Below are positions 1 to 7,471 of a stretch of 64,000 nucleotides of DNA, piece after piece; position 1 is the stretch's first letter; each line of letters starts with the position of its first letter. The position numbers were made by a program, and so were the translations under genes. Below the pieces are notes generated by a model. That model was not told the origin of the DNA, did not search any database, and saw only the letters and a program-made list of their open reading frames with translations. This DNA comes from Alicycliphilus sp. UBA6560 (lineage in GTDB: Bacteria; Pseudomonadota; Gammaproteobacteria; Burkholderiales; Burkholderiaceae_C), in assembly GCA_002434305.1 (NCBI GenBank), contig DJJU01000006.1, forward strand, positions 930,001 to 994,000, written 5' to 3'.

Positions 1-35
1 CAAAAGCCCCCGGTTCCGCAAGGAACCGAAGGCCT
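1..35 (-). terminator. Probable terminator after isocitrate lyase
   Basis: A 7-bp inverted repeat (CGGTTCC / GGAACCG, loop GCAA, positions 11-28) lies about 95 bases past the aceA stop. Read on the minus strand it is followed by a G-rich stretch and then only four T residues. It is therefore a weak intrinsic terminator candidate, and the window edge hides anything further on. Confidence 0.4.
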
Positions 36-122
36 TCATGGTTGGTTGATTCCTGGGGAGGAACCGGACCACCGACAGCAGGATTTTCAACCCTCCTGCC
101 GGCAGCCCCTATCCATACCGGA

Positions 123-1454
123 TCAGTGGAACTGCTCCTCTTCCGTCGAGCCCGTCAGTGCCTTCACGCTGGAAGAACCGCCCTGGATCACGGTGGTCAC
201 GTCGTCAAAGTAGCCCGCGCCCACTTCCTGCTGGTGGCTCACGAAGGTGTAGCCCTGCTCGCGCGCTGCGAATTCCGGCTCCTGGATCATCTCCACGTAG
301 TGGCGCATGCCTTCGCCGCGTGCGTAGGCGTGGGCGAACTTGAACGTGTTGTACCAATTGCTGTGGATGCCGGCCAGCGTGATGAACTGGTACTTGTAGC
401 CCAGAGCCGAGAGCTCGTCCTGGAAGCGGGCGATGGTGGCGTCGTCCAGGTTCTTCTTCCAGTTGAACGACGGCGAGCAGTTGTACGACAGCAGCTTGCC
501 CGGGCAGGCGGCGTGCACGGCCTGGGCGAATTCGCGGGCGAAGCCCAGATCGGGCGTACCGGTTTCGCACCACACCAGGTCGGCGTAGGGAGCGTAGGCC
601 ACGCCGCGGCTGATGGCCTGCTCCAGGCCGTTCTTCACGCGGTAGAAGCCTTCCTGCGTGCGCTCGCCCGTCAGGAACGGCTTGTCGTTGGCATCGTGGT
701 CGCTGGTGATCAGGTTGGCGGCCTCGGCGTCCGTGCGCGCCAGGATCAGCGTGGGCACGCCCATCACGTCGGCGGCGAAGCGTGCGGCGATCAGCTTCTC
801 GCAGGCTTCCTGCGTGGGCACCAGCACCTTGCCGCCCATGTGGCCGCACTTCTTCACGGCAGCCAGCTGGTCTTCGAAGTGCACACCGGCGGCGCCGGCG
901 GCGATCATGTTCTTCATCAGCTCAAAGGCGTTCAGCACGCCGCCGAAGCCGGCTTCGGCGTCAGCCACGATGGGCAGGAAGTAGTCGATGAACTCCTTGT
1001 CGCCGGGGTTGATGCCGCGGCCCCACTGGATCTCGTCGGCACGCTTGAAGGTGTTGTTGATGCGACGCACCATGGTCGGCACCGAGTCGTACGCGTACAG
1101 CGACTGGTCGGGGTACATGGTCTCGCTGGTGTTGCCGTCAGCGGCCACCTGCCAGCCCGACAGGTACACGGCCTCCAGGCCGGCCTTGGCCTGTTGCATG
1201 GCTTGGCCGGCAGTAATGGCACCGAAGGCGTTCACGTAGCCCTTCTTGGCGCCGCCGTTGACCTTCTCCCACAGCTTGGCCGCACCGCGCTGGGCCAGCG
1301 TGTACTCGGGCTGCAGGCTGCCGCGCAGGCGCACCACGTCGGCGGCGCTGTAGCCGCGCTTCACGCTCTTCCAACGGGGGTTGTTGGCCCAGTCTTTCTC
1401 CAGGGCGGCGACTTGCTGCTCGCGGCTCAGTTGGGCGTTCAGGGAATTGGACAT
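123..1454 (-). CDS. aceA: Isocitrate lyase
   Basis: Isocitrate lyase splits isocitrate into glyoxylate and succinate, the first step of the glyoxylate shunt used for growth on acetate and fatty acids; it is cytosolic. The 443-residue product has the usual length of the bacterial class. It carries the family signature KKCGHMGG with the catalytic cysteine and an intact C-terminal tail. I place the start at 1454 because GGAGAG stands just upstream and the protein then begins MSNSLNAQL, as family members do. The frame is open further upstream, but that part runs through the palindromic promoter. It is divergent from a DMT exporter. Malate synthase is not in the window. Confidence 0.96.
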   Translation of the reverse strand: MSNSLNAQLSREQQVAALEKDWANNPRWKSVKRGYSAADVVRLRGSLQPEYTLAQRGAAKLWEKVNGGAKKGYVNAFGAITAGQAMQQAKAGLEAVYLSGWQVAADGNTSETMYPDQSLYAYDSVPTMVRRINNTFKRADEIQWGRGINPGDKEFIDYFLPIVADAEAGFGGVLNAFELMKNMIAAGAAGVHFEDQLAAVKKCGHMGGKVLVPTQEACEKLIAARFAADVMGVPTLILARTDAEAANLITSDHDANDKPFLTGERTQEGFYRVKNGLEQAISRGVAYAPYADLVWCETGTPDLGFAREFAQAVHAACPGKLLSYNCSPSFNWKKNLDDATIARFQDELSALGYKYQFITLAGIHSNWYNTFKFAHAYARGEGMRHYVEMIQEPEFAAREQGYTFVSHQQEVGAGYFDDVTTVIQGGSSSVKALTGSTEEEQFH

Positions 1455-1516
1455 GTGTGCTCTCCAGACAGGGTTGTGTGAGGGGTGTGGCGGTTGGGCC
1501 GTTGGGAGAACTTTAA

Positions 1517-1564
1517 GTCTTCTATAAGACCTGTGCAACCTCTTATGTCTTATATAAGACATAA
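1517..1564. promoter_or_regulatory. Two phased palindromic operators upstream of aceA
   Basis: GTCTTCTATAAGAC (1517-1530) and GTCTTATATAAGAC (1547-1560) are near-identical 14-bp palindromes whose centres are exactly 30 bp apart, about three helical turns. The second extends to a perfect 22-bp palindrome at 1543-1564. They lie 63-110 bases before the aceA start in an AT-rich stretch, as expected for a dimeric repressor or activator. The shape resembles GntR-type operators, but I cannot name the regulator. Confidence 0.65.
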
Positions 1565-1620
1565 ATTTTTTACTTGAAAAACATAGACTTAGCATCGAAT
1601 TTTCTCTTTACAAAATCGCT

Positions 1621-1683
1621 CTTCTTGTAATGAGAAAAATCGCGGCAGTGCAACAAAGTGCACTTCTCGTAATGCAAAAATTT
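1621..1683. promoter_or_regulatory. Direct-repeat regulatory region between aceA and the DMT gene
   Basis: Two close copies of CTTCTYGTAATGNNAAAAAT start at 1621 and 1663, 42 bp apart (about four helical turns). Between them lies the inverted repeat GTGCA-N6-TGCAC at 1648-1663. This is separate from the palindrome pair nearer aceA and could serve either divergent gene. The binding protein is unknown. Confidence 0.45.
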
Positions 1684-1699
1684 ACTCTTGCCATGCGAG

Positions 1700-2731
1700 A
1701 TGCCGTTAAGACCATCACGTCACCTGCCGCTCGTGCATGATTCGCGCTTTGCCCACGCTGCCACCACTGCCGTGCACACACCCAGCCGCCCTGTCGCCTA
1801 TTTTTGCCTGGCCTTGAGCATGTCGCTCGTGGGCAGCTACGTGGCGCTGTCCAAGCCGCTGGCGGCCGCCTTTCCGGTGTTCCTTCTGGCCTGGCTGCGC
1901 TTCGGCATTGGCGCGGTGGCCATGGTGGGCTGGCTGCGACGTCCGGCAGACGAGCCTGTCATGACGCGGCAGACCCGCAGCCTGCTGTTCCTGCAGTCGC
2001 TGCTGGGCAACTTTTTGTTCACCATCTGCATGATCTATGGCGTCAGCCTGACCAGCGCCACTTCGGCCGGGGTCATCATGGCTTCCATCCCGGCGTGCGT
2101 GGCAATCATGAGCTGGCTGTTCCTGCGCGAGCGCGTGGCCCCTCGCACGTGGGTGGCCGTGGCCTGCGCGGTGGCCGGCATCGCCCTGTTCGCGCTATCA
2201 AAACCAGAGCTGCCTGCGCAGGCTGCATCAGCGCTAGAAGCCAAAAACACGCCAAACCTGGCCTGGCTGGGCTATGCCCTGCTGGTAGCCGCCTCACTCT
2301 GCGAGGGGGCCTATTCCGTGATCGGCAAGAAGCTCACCGGAGCCCTGGGGCCGCGGCGCATCACCTCGCTCATCAACCTGTGGGGCTTTGCGCTGGCCAC
2401 GCCGCTGGGCCTGTGGTTTGCGCTGCGCTTTGACTTCGGCGCCGTGGCGCCCGGCATGTGGTTGCTGCTGCTGTTCTATGCCCTGGCCGCCTGCGTGTGG
2501 ACGGTGTGGCTGTGGATGACCGGGCTGAAAGCCGTGCCGGCCGCGCAGGGCGGTGTGTTCACGGTGCTGCTGCCCATCAGCGCGGCGCTGGTGGGCGTGG
2601 CGGTGCTGGGCGAGCGTTTCACCGCCATGCAGCTGGTGGCCTTCGGCATCGCTCTGGCCAGCGTGGTGCTGGCCACCCTGCCCTCGCGCCTGGCCTGGCG
2701 CGTAGGGCGTGGCAAGCCGGGCTCGGCCTGA
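1700..2731 (+). CDS. DMT-superfamily (EamA) transporter
   Basis: This is an inner-membrane drug/metabolite transporter with two EamA repeats and about ten hydrophobic segments, ending in a short basic tail. Substrates of this family (amino acids, nucleosides, drugs) cannot be read from sequence. The ATG at 1700 is preferred over an in-frame TTG at 1688; neither has a clear ribosome site, so the start is uncertain. The first 35 residues before the first membrane segment are unusually polar. Residues about 166-183 (LSKPELPAQAASALEAKN), in the central loop between the two EamA halves, are encoded by a copy of the dispersed repeat described in this window. Confidence 0.85.
   Translation: MPLRPSRHLPLVHDSRFAHAATTAVHTPSRPVAYFCLALSMSLVGSYVALSKPLAAAFPVFLLAWLRFGIGAVAMVGWLRRPADEPVMTRQTRSLLFLQSLLGNFLFTICMIYGVSLTSATSAGVIMASIPACVAIMSWLFLRERVAPRTWVAVACAVAGIALFALSKPELPAQAASALEAKNTPNLAWLGYALLVAASLCEGAYSVIGKKLTGALGPRRITSLINLWGFALATPLGLWFALRFDFGAVAPGMWLLLLFYALAACVWTVWLWMTGLKAVPAAQGGVFTVLLPISAALVGVAVLGERFTAMQLVAFGIALASVVLATLPSRLAWRVGRGKPGSA
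2195..2247 (+). repeat. Dispersed repeat copy, inside DMT gene
   Basis: This copy of the interspersed element has an AT-rich flank (CTATCAAAA), the core AGCTGCCTGCGC and the arm GCGCTAGAAGCC followed by five A. It is translated in frame as the central loop of the transporter. Confidence 0.7.
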
Positions 2732-2747
2732 TGCGGGCGCGGCGCGG

Positions 2748-3257
2748 CTACAGCGCCCGCTCGCTCACCACGATGCCGTCGGCATCGGCATAGAGCCAGT
2801 CGCCCGGGCGCACCCACACGCCTTGCATCAGCACGGCGACGCCCGCCTGCCCCTCGCCGCGCCGCTCGGTCGGCATGGGCACCAGCCCCAAGGCGCGGAT
2901 GCCGACCTGCGCGGCCGCCAGCTCGGCCACGTCGCGCACGCAGCCGTTCACCACAATGCCGGCCCAGCCGTTGCGCGCGGCGCTGGCGGCCAGGTTACCG
3001 CCGATCAGCGCGCGGCGCAGTGATCCGCCGCCGTCCACCACCAGCACGCAGCCCTGGCCGGGCGATTCCACCGCGGCCTTGACCTGCGTGTTGTCCTCGA
3101 AACAGCGCACGGTGCGTACCTCGCCGCCGAAGGCCGGCACGCCGCCATAGCTGTGAAAACCGGGCGGCAGCACGCGAAAGCCGTCGCTGCCGTCGCTTTG
3201 GCGGTGCGCGTCGCACAGGTCGCAAGTGCTGTGAAGGGAGGCGGGGCCAGTGGTCAT
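2748..3257 (-). CDS. RraA family protein (HMG/oxaloacetate aldolase-like)
   Basis: The 169-residue product matches the RraA / class II HMG-aldolase fold. This family covers both the RNase E inhibitor RraA and the 4-hydroxy-4-methyl-2-oxoglutarate aldolases. The segment GGNLAASAARNGWAG is followed by GCVRDV, which supplies the Arg-Asp pair used by the aldolases to bind substrate and metal. Most Comamonadaceae versions are called RNase activity regulator, but the Arg-Asp pair leaves aldolase or decarboxylase activity possible. The start at 3257 (MTTGPAS) has an AAAGGCTC upstream. It is convergent with the DMT gene and stands alone. Confidence 0.85.
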   Translation of the reverse strand: MTTGPASLHSTCDLCDAHRQSDGSDGFRVLPPGFHSYGGVPAFGGEVRTVRCFEDNTQVKAAVESPGQGCVLVVDGGGSLRRALIGGNLAASAARNGWAGIVVNGCVRDVAELAAAQVGIRALGLVPMPTERRGEGQAGVAVLMQGVWVRPGDWLYADADGIVVSERAL

Positions 3258-3449
3258 GCAAGAGCCTTTCGAAGGGTAGGACACAGGTGCGGCGAGCATT
3301 GTCGCCCGCGCCACAGTCGGGTTTTCGCCGGTGAAAAAAGCCGCCGCTCCTTGGAAAGGCGTTTTTTTCCCAGTAGCATCGCCGCTACCAGTGGAGCAGC
3401 AGGCGTTCGCTGGTGACTTCTCCATTACTACGAACAAGGACCATCCGAC

Positions 3450-3740
3450 ATGGCAACTGCAAAGAACGCATCCGCCGCTCCCGCCAAGAAGCGCACGCCC
3501 AACGCCGCCTTCATGAAGCCGCTGACCCCCAGCCCCGCCCTGGCCGCTGTGGTGGGCTCCACGCCCCTGCCGCGCACCGAGATCATCAGCAAGCTGTGGG
3601 TCTACATCAAAGAGCACAACCTGCAGGACGCCAGCAACAAGCGCATGATCAACGCCGACGCCAAGCTCAAGGAAGTGTTCGGCAAGCCCCAGGTCTCGAT
3701 GTTCGAGATGGCCGGCCTGATCGGCAAGCACGTCAAGTAA
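3450..3740 (+). CDS. SWIB/MDM2-domain protein
   Basis: A 96-residue protein with a lysine/alanine-rich N-terminal tail of about 20 residues, followed by a complete SWIB/MDM2 domain (LPRTEIISKLWVYIKEHNL and NADAKLKEVFG as landmarks). SWIB is best known from eukaryotic chromatin remodelers. Stand-alone bacterial versions occur in Chlamydia and many beta- and alphaproteobacteria and are thought to bind DNA or proteins. The basic tail would suit a nucleoid role. AAGGA lies upstream, and the gene is monocistronic with a strong terminator 50 bases after its stop. Confidence 0.93.
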   Translation: MATAKNASAAPAKKRTPNAAFMKPLTPSPALAAVVGSTPLPRTEIISKLWVYIKEHNLQDASNKRMINADAKLKEVFGKPQVSMFEMAGLIGKHVK

Positions 3741-3790
3741 GGTCTCCACCAGCCGCGCCCGGAAGCTCCGCGCTCCCGGCGGCAAACAGG

Positions 3791-3818
3791 CCGGCGCCCC
3801 AGGCGCCGGTTTTTTTTC
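3791..3818 (+). terminator. Intrinsic terminator of the SWIB gene
   Basis: CCGGCGCC-CCA-GGCGCCGG is an 8-bp perfect stem with a three-base loop, followed directly by eight or nine T. Confidence 0.9.
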
Positions 3819-3875
3819 GCCCGCGCCATCGGGCGATACGGATTTCACCTGAACGACGGCAGGGACTTGGACAAG

Positions 3876-3894
3876 AATGCGATGGATTCTCATT
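3876..3894 (+). promoter_or_regulatory. Candidate Fur box upstream of bfd
   Basis: AATGCGATGGATTCTCATT is an imperfect 19-bp palindrome (6 of 9 positions pair between arms) resembling the Fur consensus. It sits 54 bases before the bfd start and overlaps a possible -10 element (TTATACT). The neighbouring iron genes support the reading, but the match is moderate. Confidence 0.5.
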
Positions 3895-3947
3895 TATACT
3901 TCGGCATCGTTTCAACCCAAGCCAGCCACGTCTGCCTGCCCCAAGCC

Positions 3948-4220
3948 ATGATCGTCTGTGTCTGCCACCGTGTTTCCGACCGCGAGATTGCACGCCATGC
4001 GCGGGCAGGAATGAGCTTTGACGAGATCCAGTTCGAACTCGGCGTTGCCACCCAGTGCGGCCGCTGCGAAGATTGCGCCCGCGACGTCGTGGCGCAATGC
4101 TGCTCCAGCCAGCCGGTGGCCGCGCTGCGCAGCGAAGTGGCTCCCGGCCCCAGCCAGCTTGCCCCCCTCCTGCAGGAAGGCAACGCATGCAAGTCCTCAT
4201 CCCTCTGGCCGGCAGCCTGA
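3948..4220 (+). CDS. bfd: Bacterioferritin-associated ferredoxin-like [2Fe-2S] protein
   Basis: A Bfd-type protein that delivers electrons to bacterioferritin so that stored iron can be released. The cysteines stand at positions 4, 6, 38 and 41 (C-x-C-x31-C-x2-C), the usual [2Fe-2S] pattern of the BFD domain. The product is 90 residues, some 20 longer than a minimal Bfd, with an unstructured C-terminal tail. The start at 3948 (MIVCVCHRVSD) is the family start; the frame is open upstream but that part covers the Fur-like box. It comes first in the tonB block and overlaps a possible 24-residue membrane peptide. Confidence 0.9.
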   Translation: MIVCVCHRVSDREIARHARAGMSFDEIQFELGVATQCGRCEDCARDVVAQCCSSQPVAALRSEVAPGPSQLAPLLQEGNACKSSSLWPAA

Positions 4221-4261
4221 TCATCGTGCTGTGTTCGCTGTGGTGGATCGTGCGCAGGTAG
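4187..4261 (+). CDS. Possible 24-residue single-span membrane peptide
   Basis: ATG at 4187 is preceded by AGGAAGG at optimal spacing. It opens a 24-codon frame (MQVLIPLAGSL... ending WWIVRR) made of one hydrophobic segment and a basic C-terminus. It overlaps the end of bfd by 34 bases in another frame and ends before tonB. No family is recognised. The near-ideal ribosome site and clean membrane-span composition argue for a real small protein, perhaps acting on the TonB complex. It could still be chance, because bfd codons dictate part of it. Confidence 0.4.
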   Translation: MQVLIPLAGSLIIVLCSLWWIVRR

Positions 4262-4283
4262 GCCGCCGCACCGCCAGAAACTT

Positions 4284-4338
4284 CGAGCCTTTTCGGCCTT
4301 GAGCCCTTGCTGGGAAAGCGCCAGCAGCTATCATTTTT
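4284..4338 (-). repeat. Dispersed repeat copy, 5' of tonB
   Basis: Minus-strand copy of the element, reading ATGATAGCTGCTGGCGCTTT, then AGCAAGGGCT and AAGGCC. It occupies the whole gap upstream of tonB and touches its start codon. Confidence 0.75.
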
Positions 4339-5097
4339 ATGCACTTGCCTGATAGATACGGCGCCTCGCCGGGGTTGACGGGCCGCACCGCCGCCATTGC
4401 CGGATCGGTGCTGGCGCTGCACGTGGCGGGTCTGTGGGCGCTGCAGGCCGGCCTCAAGCGCACGGAGCCACCGGTCGTCATCACCCCGGTGCAGGTGCTC
4501 AGCGAATTCCTGGTGGCACAGCCGGCCGCCCCCATCGCGCCGCCCGCCCCCCCTGCCCCGCCCAAACCGGCGCCGGTGCCGCCGCCCCCCAAACCGGCTC
4601 CGCCCAAACCCGCGCCGCCCAAGCCCCGGCCGGCACCAGCCCCCATGCCCCTGGCCGTGGCCGATCCCACACCCACGCCCAACGCCCCCGTGGGCGTGAC
4701 GGAGCCACAGCCGCCCGCGCCCCCGCTCGTCGCGCCGGCGCCCACTGCTCCACCAGCTCCACCAGCTCCACCAGCTCCTCCTGCGCCGCCCGCGCCGCCG
4801 GCGCCGCCCGCTGTCGTGCAGCCCTCCAGCAGCGCCAGCCACCTGAACAACCCCGCTCCTGCCTACCCCGCCGTCAGCCGGCGCCTGGGCGAACAGGGCG
4901 TGGTCACGCTTAACGTGCTGATCGGCGCCGATGGCCTGCCGCAGAAGGTGGAAGTGAAGAAGTCCAGCGGCTTCGACCGCCTGGACCGCCAGGCCGTGGA
5001 CACGGTGCTGCGCTGGCGCTTCGTGCCCGGCACACGCAGCGGCGTGCCCGAGGCCATGTGGTTCGTGCAGCCCATCCACTTCGTGCTCAAGCAATAA
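4339..5097 (+). CDS. tonB: Energy transducer TonB
   Basis: TonB couples the proton-motive force harvested by ExbB/ExbD to outer-membrane siderophore and haem receptors. The 252-residue product has a short cytoplasmic N-terminus and one membrane anchor (residues about 18-38). A long proline/alanine-rich periplasmic spacer follows (about 55-155, with repeated PAPPAPP units). The C-terminal TonB domain begins near NPAPAYPAVSRRLGEQG and contains the DRLDRQAVDTVLRWRFVPG segment. No ribosome site precedes 4339, because the dispersed repeat ends there, so a downstream start cannot be excluded. exbB and exbD follow. Confidence 0.93.
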   Translation: MHLPDRYGASPGLTGRTAAIAGSVLALHVAGLWALQAGLKRTEPPVVITPVQVLSEFLVAQPAAPIAPPAPPAPPKPAPVPPPPKPAPPKPAPPKPRPAPAPMPLAVADPTPTPNAPVGVTEPQPPAPPLVAPAPTAPPAPPAPPAPPAPPAPPAPPAVVQPSSSASHLNNPAPAYPAVSRRLGEQGVVTLNVLIGADGLPQKVEVKKSSGFDRLDRQAVDTVLRWRFVPGTRSGVPEAMWFVQPIHFVLKQ

Positions 5098-5174
5098 ATA
5101 AGCAGGCCGCAGGCGCCGCCACACCCGTCACCCCAAAATCAGGCCTCGGCCGCTCTCCTCAGGAGTCTTTTTTC

Positions 5175-5894
5175 ATGCAATCGCAATTCGGCATCGCCAA
5201 CGTCTGGATCCAGGGCGACTTCGTCACCCGCGCCACCGCCGTTCTGCTGCTGGCCATGTCGCTGGCCTCGTGGATCGTCATCGTCATCAAGGCACTGGAC
5301 ATCGTGCAGTTCAAGAAGCGCGCCCGCGAGGCCCGCGACTTCTGGCACAGCGAGGACTTTGCCGCCGGGCTGAACAAGTTGCAGGGCGACGCAGCCAACC
5401 CGTTTCGCTACCTGGCGCTGGAAGGCCGCGAAGCCACGCAGCACCACCGCAACACCCAGGCGCACCTGCACGACAGCCTGGACGTGAGCGACTGGGTCAC
5501 GCGCTGCCTGCGCAACTGCATCGACGAGTTCACGGCGCGGCTGCAGTCCGGCCTGGCCATCCTGGCCTCGGTGGGCTCCACAGCGCCCTTCATCGGACTG
5601 TTCGGCACCGTCTGGGGCATCTACCACGCGCTGGTGGCCATCGGTACATCAGGCCAGTCCACCATCGACAAGGTCGCCGGCCCCATCGGCGAGGCGCTGA
5701 TCATGACCGCCCTGGGTCTGGCCGTGGCCATCCCCGCGGTGCTGGGCTACAACGCGCTGGTGCGCGGCAACAAGCACATCCTGAACAGCCTGAACAGCTT
5801 CGCGCACGACCTGCACGCTTACTTCGTGACCGGCGCGCGCGTCAGCCTGCCGTCCGAGAACGGCGCCCGCATCGTGCCCATGAAGAAGGGCTGA
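5175..5894 (+). CDS. exbB: ExbB/TolQ-type proton channel subunit
   Basis: ExbB is the MotA/TolQ/ExbB-family inner-membrane channel of the TonB system. The 239-residue protein has an N-terminal membrane segment (about residues 17-38), a cytoplasmic region, and two further membrane segments. The conserved family stretch ASVGSTAPFIGLFGTVWGIY and the last span ALIMTALGLAVAIPAVLGYNAL are both intact. The start at 5175 follows AGGAG with a T-rich spacer. tonB lies 77 bases upstream and exbD four bases downstream, so the three are cotranscribed. Confidence 0.96.
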   Translation: MQSQFGIANVWIQGDFVTRATAVLLLAMSLASWIVIVIKALDIVQFKKRAREARDFWHSEDFAAGLNKLQGDAANPFRYLALEGREATQHHRNTQAHLHDSLDVSDWVTRCLRNCIDEFTARLQSGLAILASVGSTAPFIGLFGTVWGIYHALVAIGTSGQSTIDKVAGPIGEALIMTALGLAVAIPAVLGYNALVRGNKHILNSLNSFAHDLHAYFVTGARVSLPSENGARIVPMKKG

Positions 5895-5898
5895 CACC

Positions 5899-6309
<411 letters not shown>

Positions 6310-6384
6310 AACCTGGCGATGGACAACCGGGCACAAAACACTTTTTTACCATCCAGAGCACGGCAGATGACTTGACTGGTAGTT

Positions 6385-6403
6385 GAGAATGGTTATCATT
6401 AAC
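6385..6403 (+). promoter_or_regulatory. Fur box upstream of hemP
   Basis: GAGAATGGTTATCATTAAC matches the classic 19-bp Fur consensus at 15 of 19 positions by hand alignment. It lies 30 bases before the hemP start, so iron-bound Fur would be expected to block hemP transcription. Confidence 0.8.
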
Positions 6404-6432
6404 TAACTTCAACGCACCGCCAACCCAACCCC

Positions 6433-6630
6433 ATGTCCGCCGTCCTGACCGCCACGCCCACCCTGCCCACCACGGCCCCCGTGCAGGAGGCCCGCCCCGC
6501 CGCAGACGGGCGCCATGCCCTGGACAGCACCGCTCTCCTGCAGGGCCGCAAGGCCGTGACCATCGTGCACAACGGCGCCTTCTACCAGTTGCAGGCCACC
6601 AAGCTGGGCAAGCTGATCCTGACCAAGTAA
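6433..6630 (+). CDS. hemP: Hemin uptake protein HemP
   Basis: HemP/HmuP proteins are small cytosolic factors needed for expression or function of haem uptake systems in Gram-negative bacteria. The 65-residue product has a disordered, Ala/Pro/Thr-rich first half. The conserved HemP half is LLQGRKAVTIVHNGAFYQLQ followed by TKLGKLILTK, ending at the C-terminus as in the family. It stands directly behind a good Fur box and after exbD, and no haem receptor gene is in the window. No strong ribosome site is visible, since the upstream sequence is C/A-rich. Confidence 0.92.
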   Translation: MSAVLTATPTLPTTAPVQEARPAADGRHALDSTALLQGRKAVTIVHNGAFYQLQATKLGKLILTK

Positions 6631-6780
6631 TCACTGCATACCGTGTTTCATCGTGGGGCGACTTGAAGGCCGTTGCGGCCCGACCAGTCGTTTTTGCCAG
6701 CCAACGAAGAGATTCCCTCTTCTTCGCGTAGCCAGGCTTTTTTTACTGCCGCCCGCAGCCCCCTCGATTCCCAAGGCAAA

Positions 6781-6820
6781 AAAAAAATGCCGGCCCCTGA
6801 CGGGCCGGCATTTTCTTTTT
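6781..6820. terminator. Bidirectional terminator between hemP and the HbpS-like gene
   Basis: The stem ATGCCGGCCC / GGGCCGGCAT (10 bp, five-base loop, 6787-6811) is flanked by an A-run on the left and a T-rich run on the right. It can therefore end transcription from both converging genes. The stretch from 6631 to 6780 shows no gene. Confidence 0.85.
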
Positions 6821-6843
6821 CGGGCAAAAGCCCGGCTGGTCGT

Positions 6844-7251
6844 TTACAGACCCAGGGCGGCAATGCCGGCGCGGGCAATTTGCGCGTCTTCATTGGCCTT
6901 CACGCCGCTCACGCCCACGGCGCCCAGGCACTGGCCGTCTTTCATGATCGGCACGCCGCCCTCGAGCATGCCGTCGATGACCGGAGCCGAAAGGAAGGCC
7001 GTGCGCCCGCCGTTGATCATGTCTTCATAGCCTTTGCTCTCGCGGCAGCCCAGGGCGGCGGTGCGGGCCTTGGCCGAGGCGATGTGGGCCGACACGGGCG
7101 CGGCACCGTCCAGGCGCGCCAGGTGCAGCGGGTGGCCGCCGCCGTCGACGATGGCGATGGTGACGGCCCACTGGTTCTTCTGCGCCTCGGCCTCGGCGGC
7201 AGCGGCGATCTGCTTGATATCGGAGAGCTCAAGAACGTGGGAGGTTTTCAT
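6844..7251 (-). CDS. GlcG/HbpS-family haem-binding-like protein
   Basis: The 135-residue protein covers one complete GlcG/HbpS (formerly DUF336) domain, with landmarks VTIAIVDGGGHPLHLARLDGA and GGVPIMKDGQCLGAVGVSG. Members include the haem-binding HbpS of Streptomyces and GlcG of the glycolate locus; the biochemical role of cytosolic versions is unsettled. No signal peptide is present. Being next to hemP and tonB fits a haem or iron connection, but the gene is on the opposite strand behind a bidirectional terminator, so it is a separate unit. Confidence 0.88.
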   Translation of the reverse strand: MKTSHVLELSDIKQIAAAAEAEAQKNQWAVTIAIVDGGGHPLHLARLDGAAPVSAHIASAKARTAALGCRESKGYEDMINGGRTAFLSAPVIDGMLEGGVPIMKDGQCLGAVGVSGVKANEDAQIARAGIAALGL

Positions 7252-7471
7252 GGCAAATGCAAAGAGGTCAAAGGTTCAACACAAACGGCACCAGCATAGC
7301 CACCAATGCGACAGGCACTGCGCCCTATCCGGGTGAAACAATGCCGACATTAAAGTACGGGATGGTGCGCGGGTATTGCAAAGGCCCGGCAAACCCCCCA
7401 CCTAGAATCCATTGGCCCGCGCCTCTTTTCCCTTGCAGGCCCTCTGATCGAACAGCAGGAGAGACATCCAC

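Noticed and set aside
1455..1595. N-terminal extension of aceA to 1595
   Set aside because: The extra codons run through the two palindromic operators, and a good ribosome site precedes the internal ATG at 1454.
4747..4811. Tandem CCAGCTCCA-type repeats as a microsatellite or mobile feature
   Set aside because: They encode the proline/alanine-rich spacer normal for TonB.
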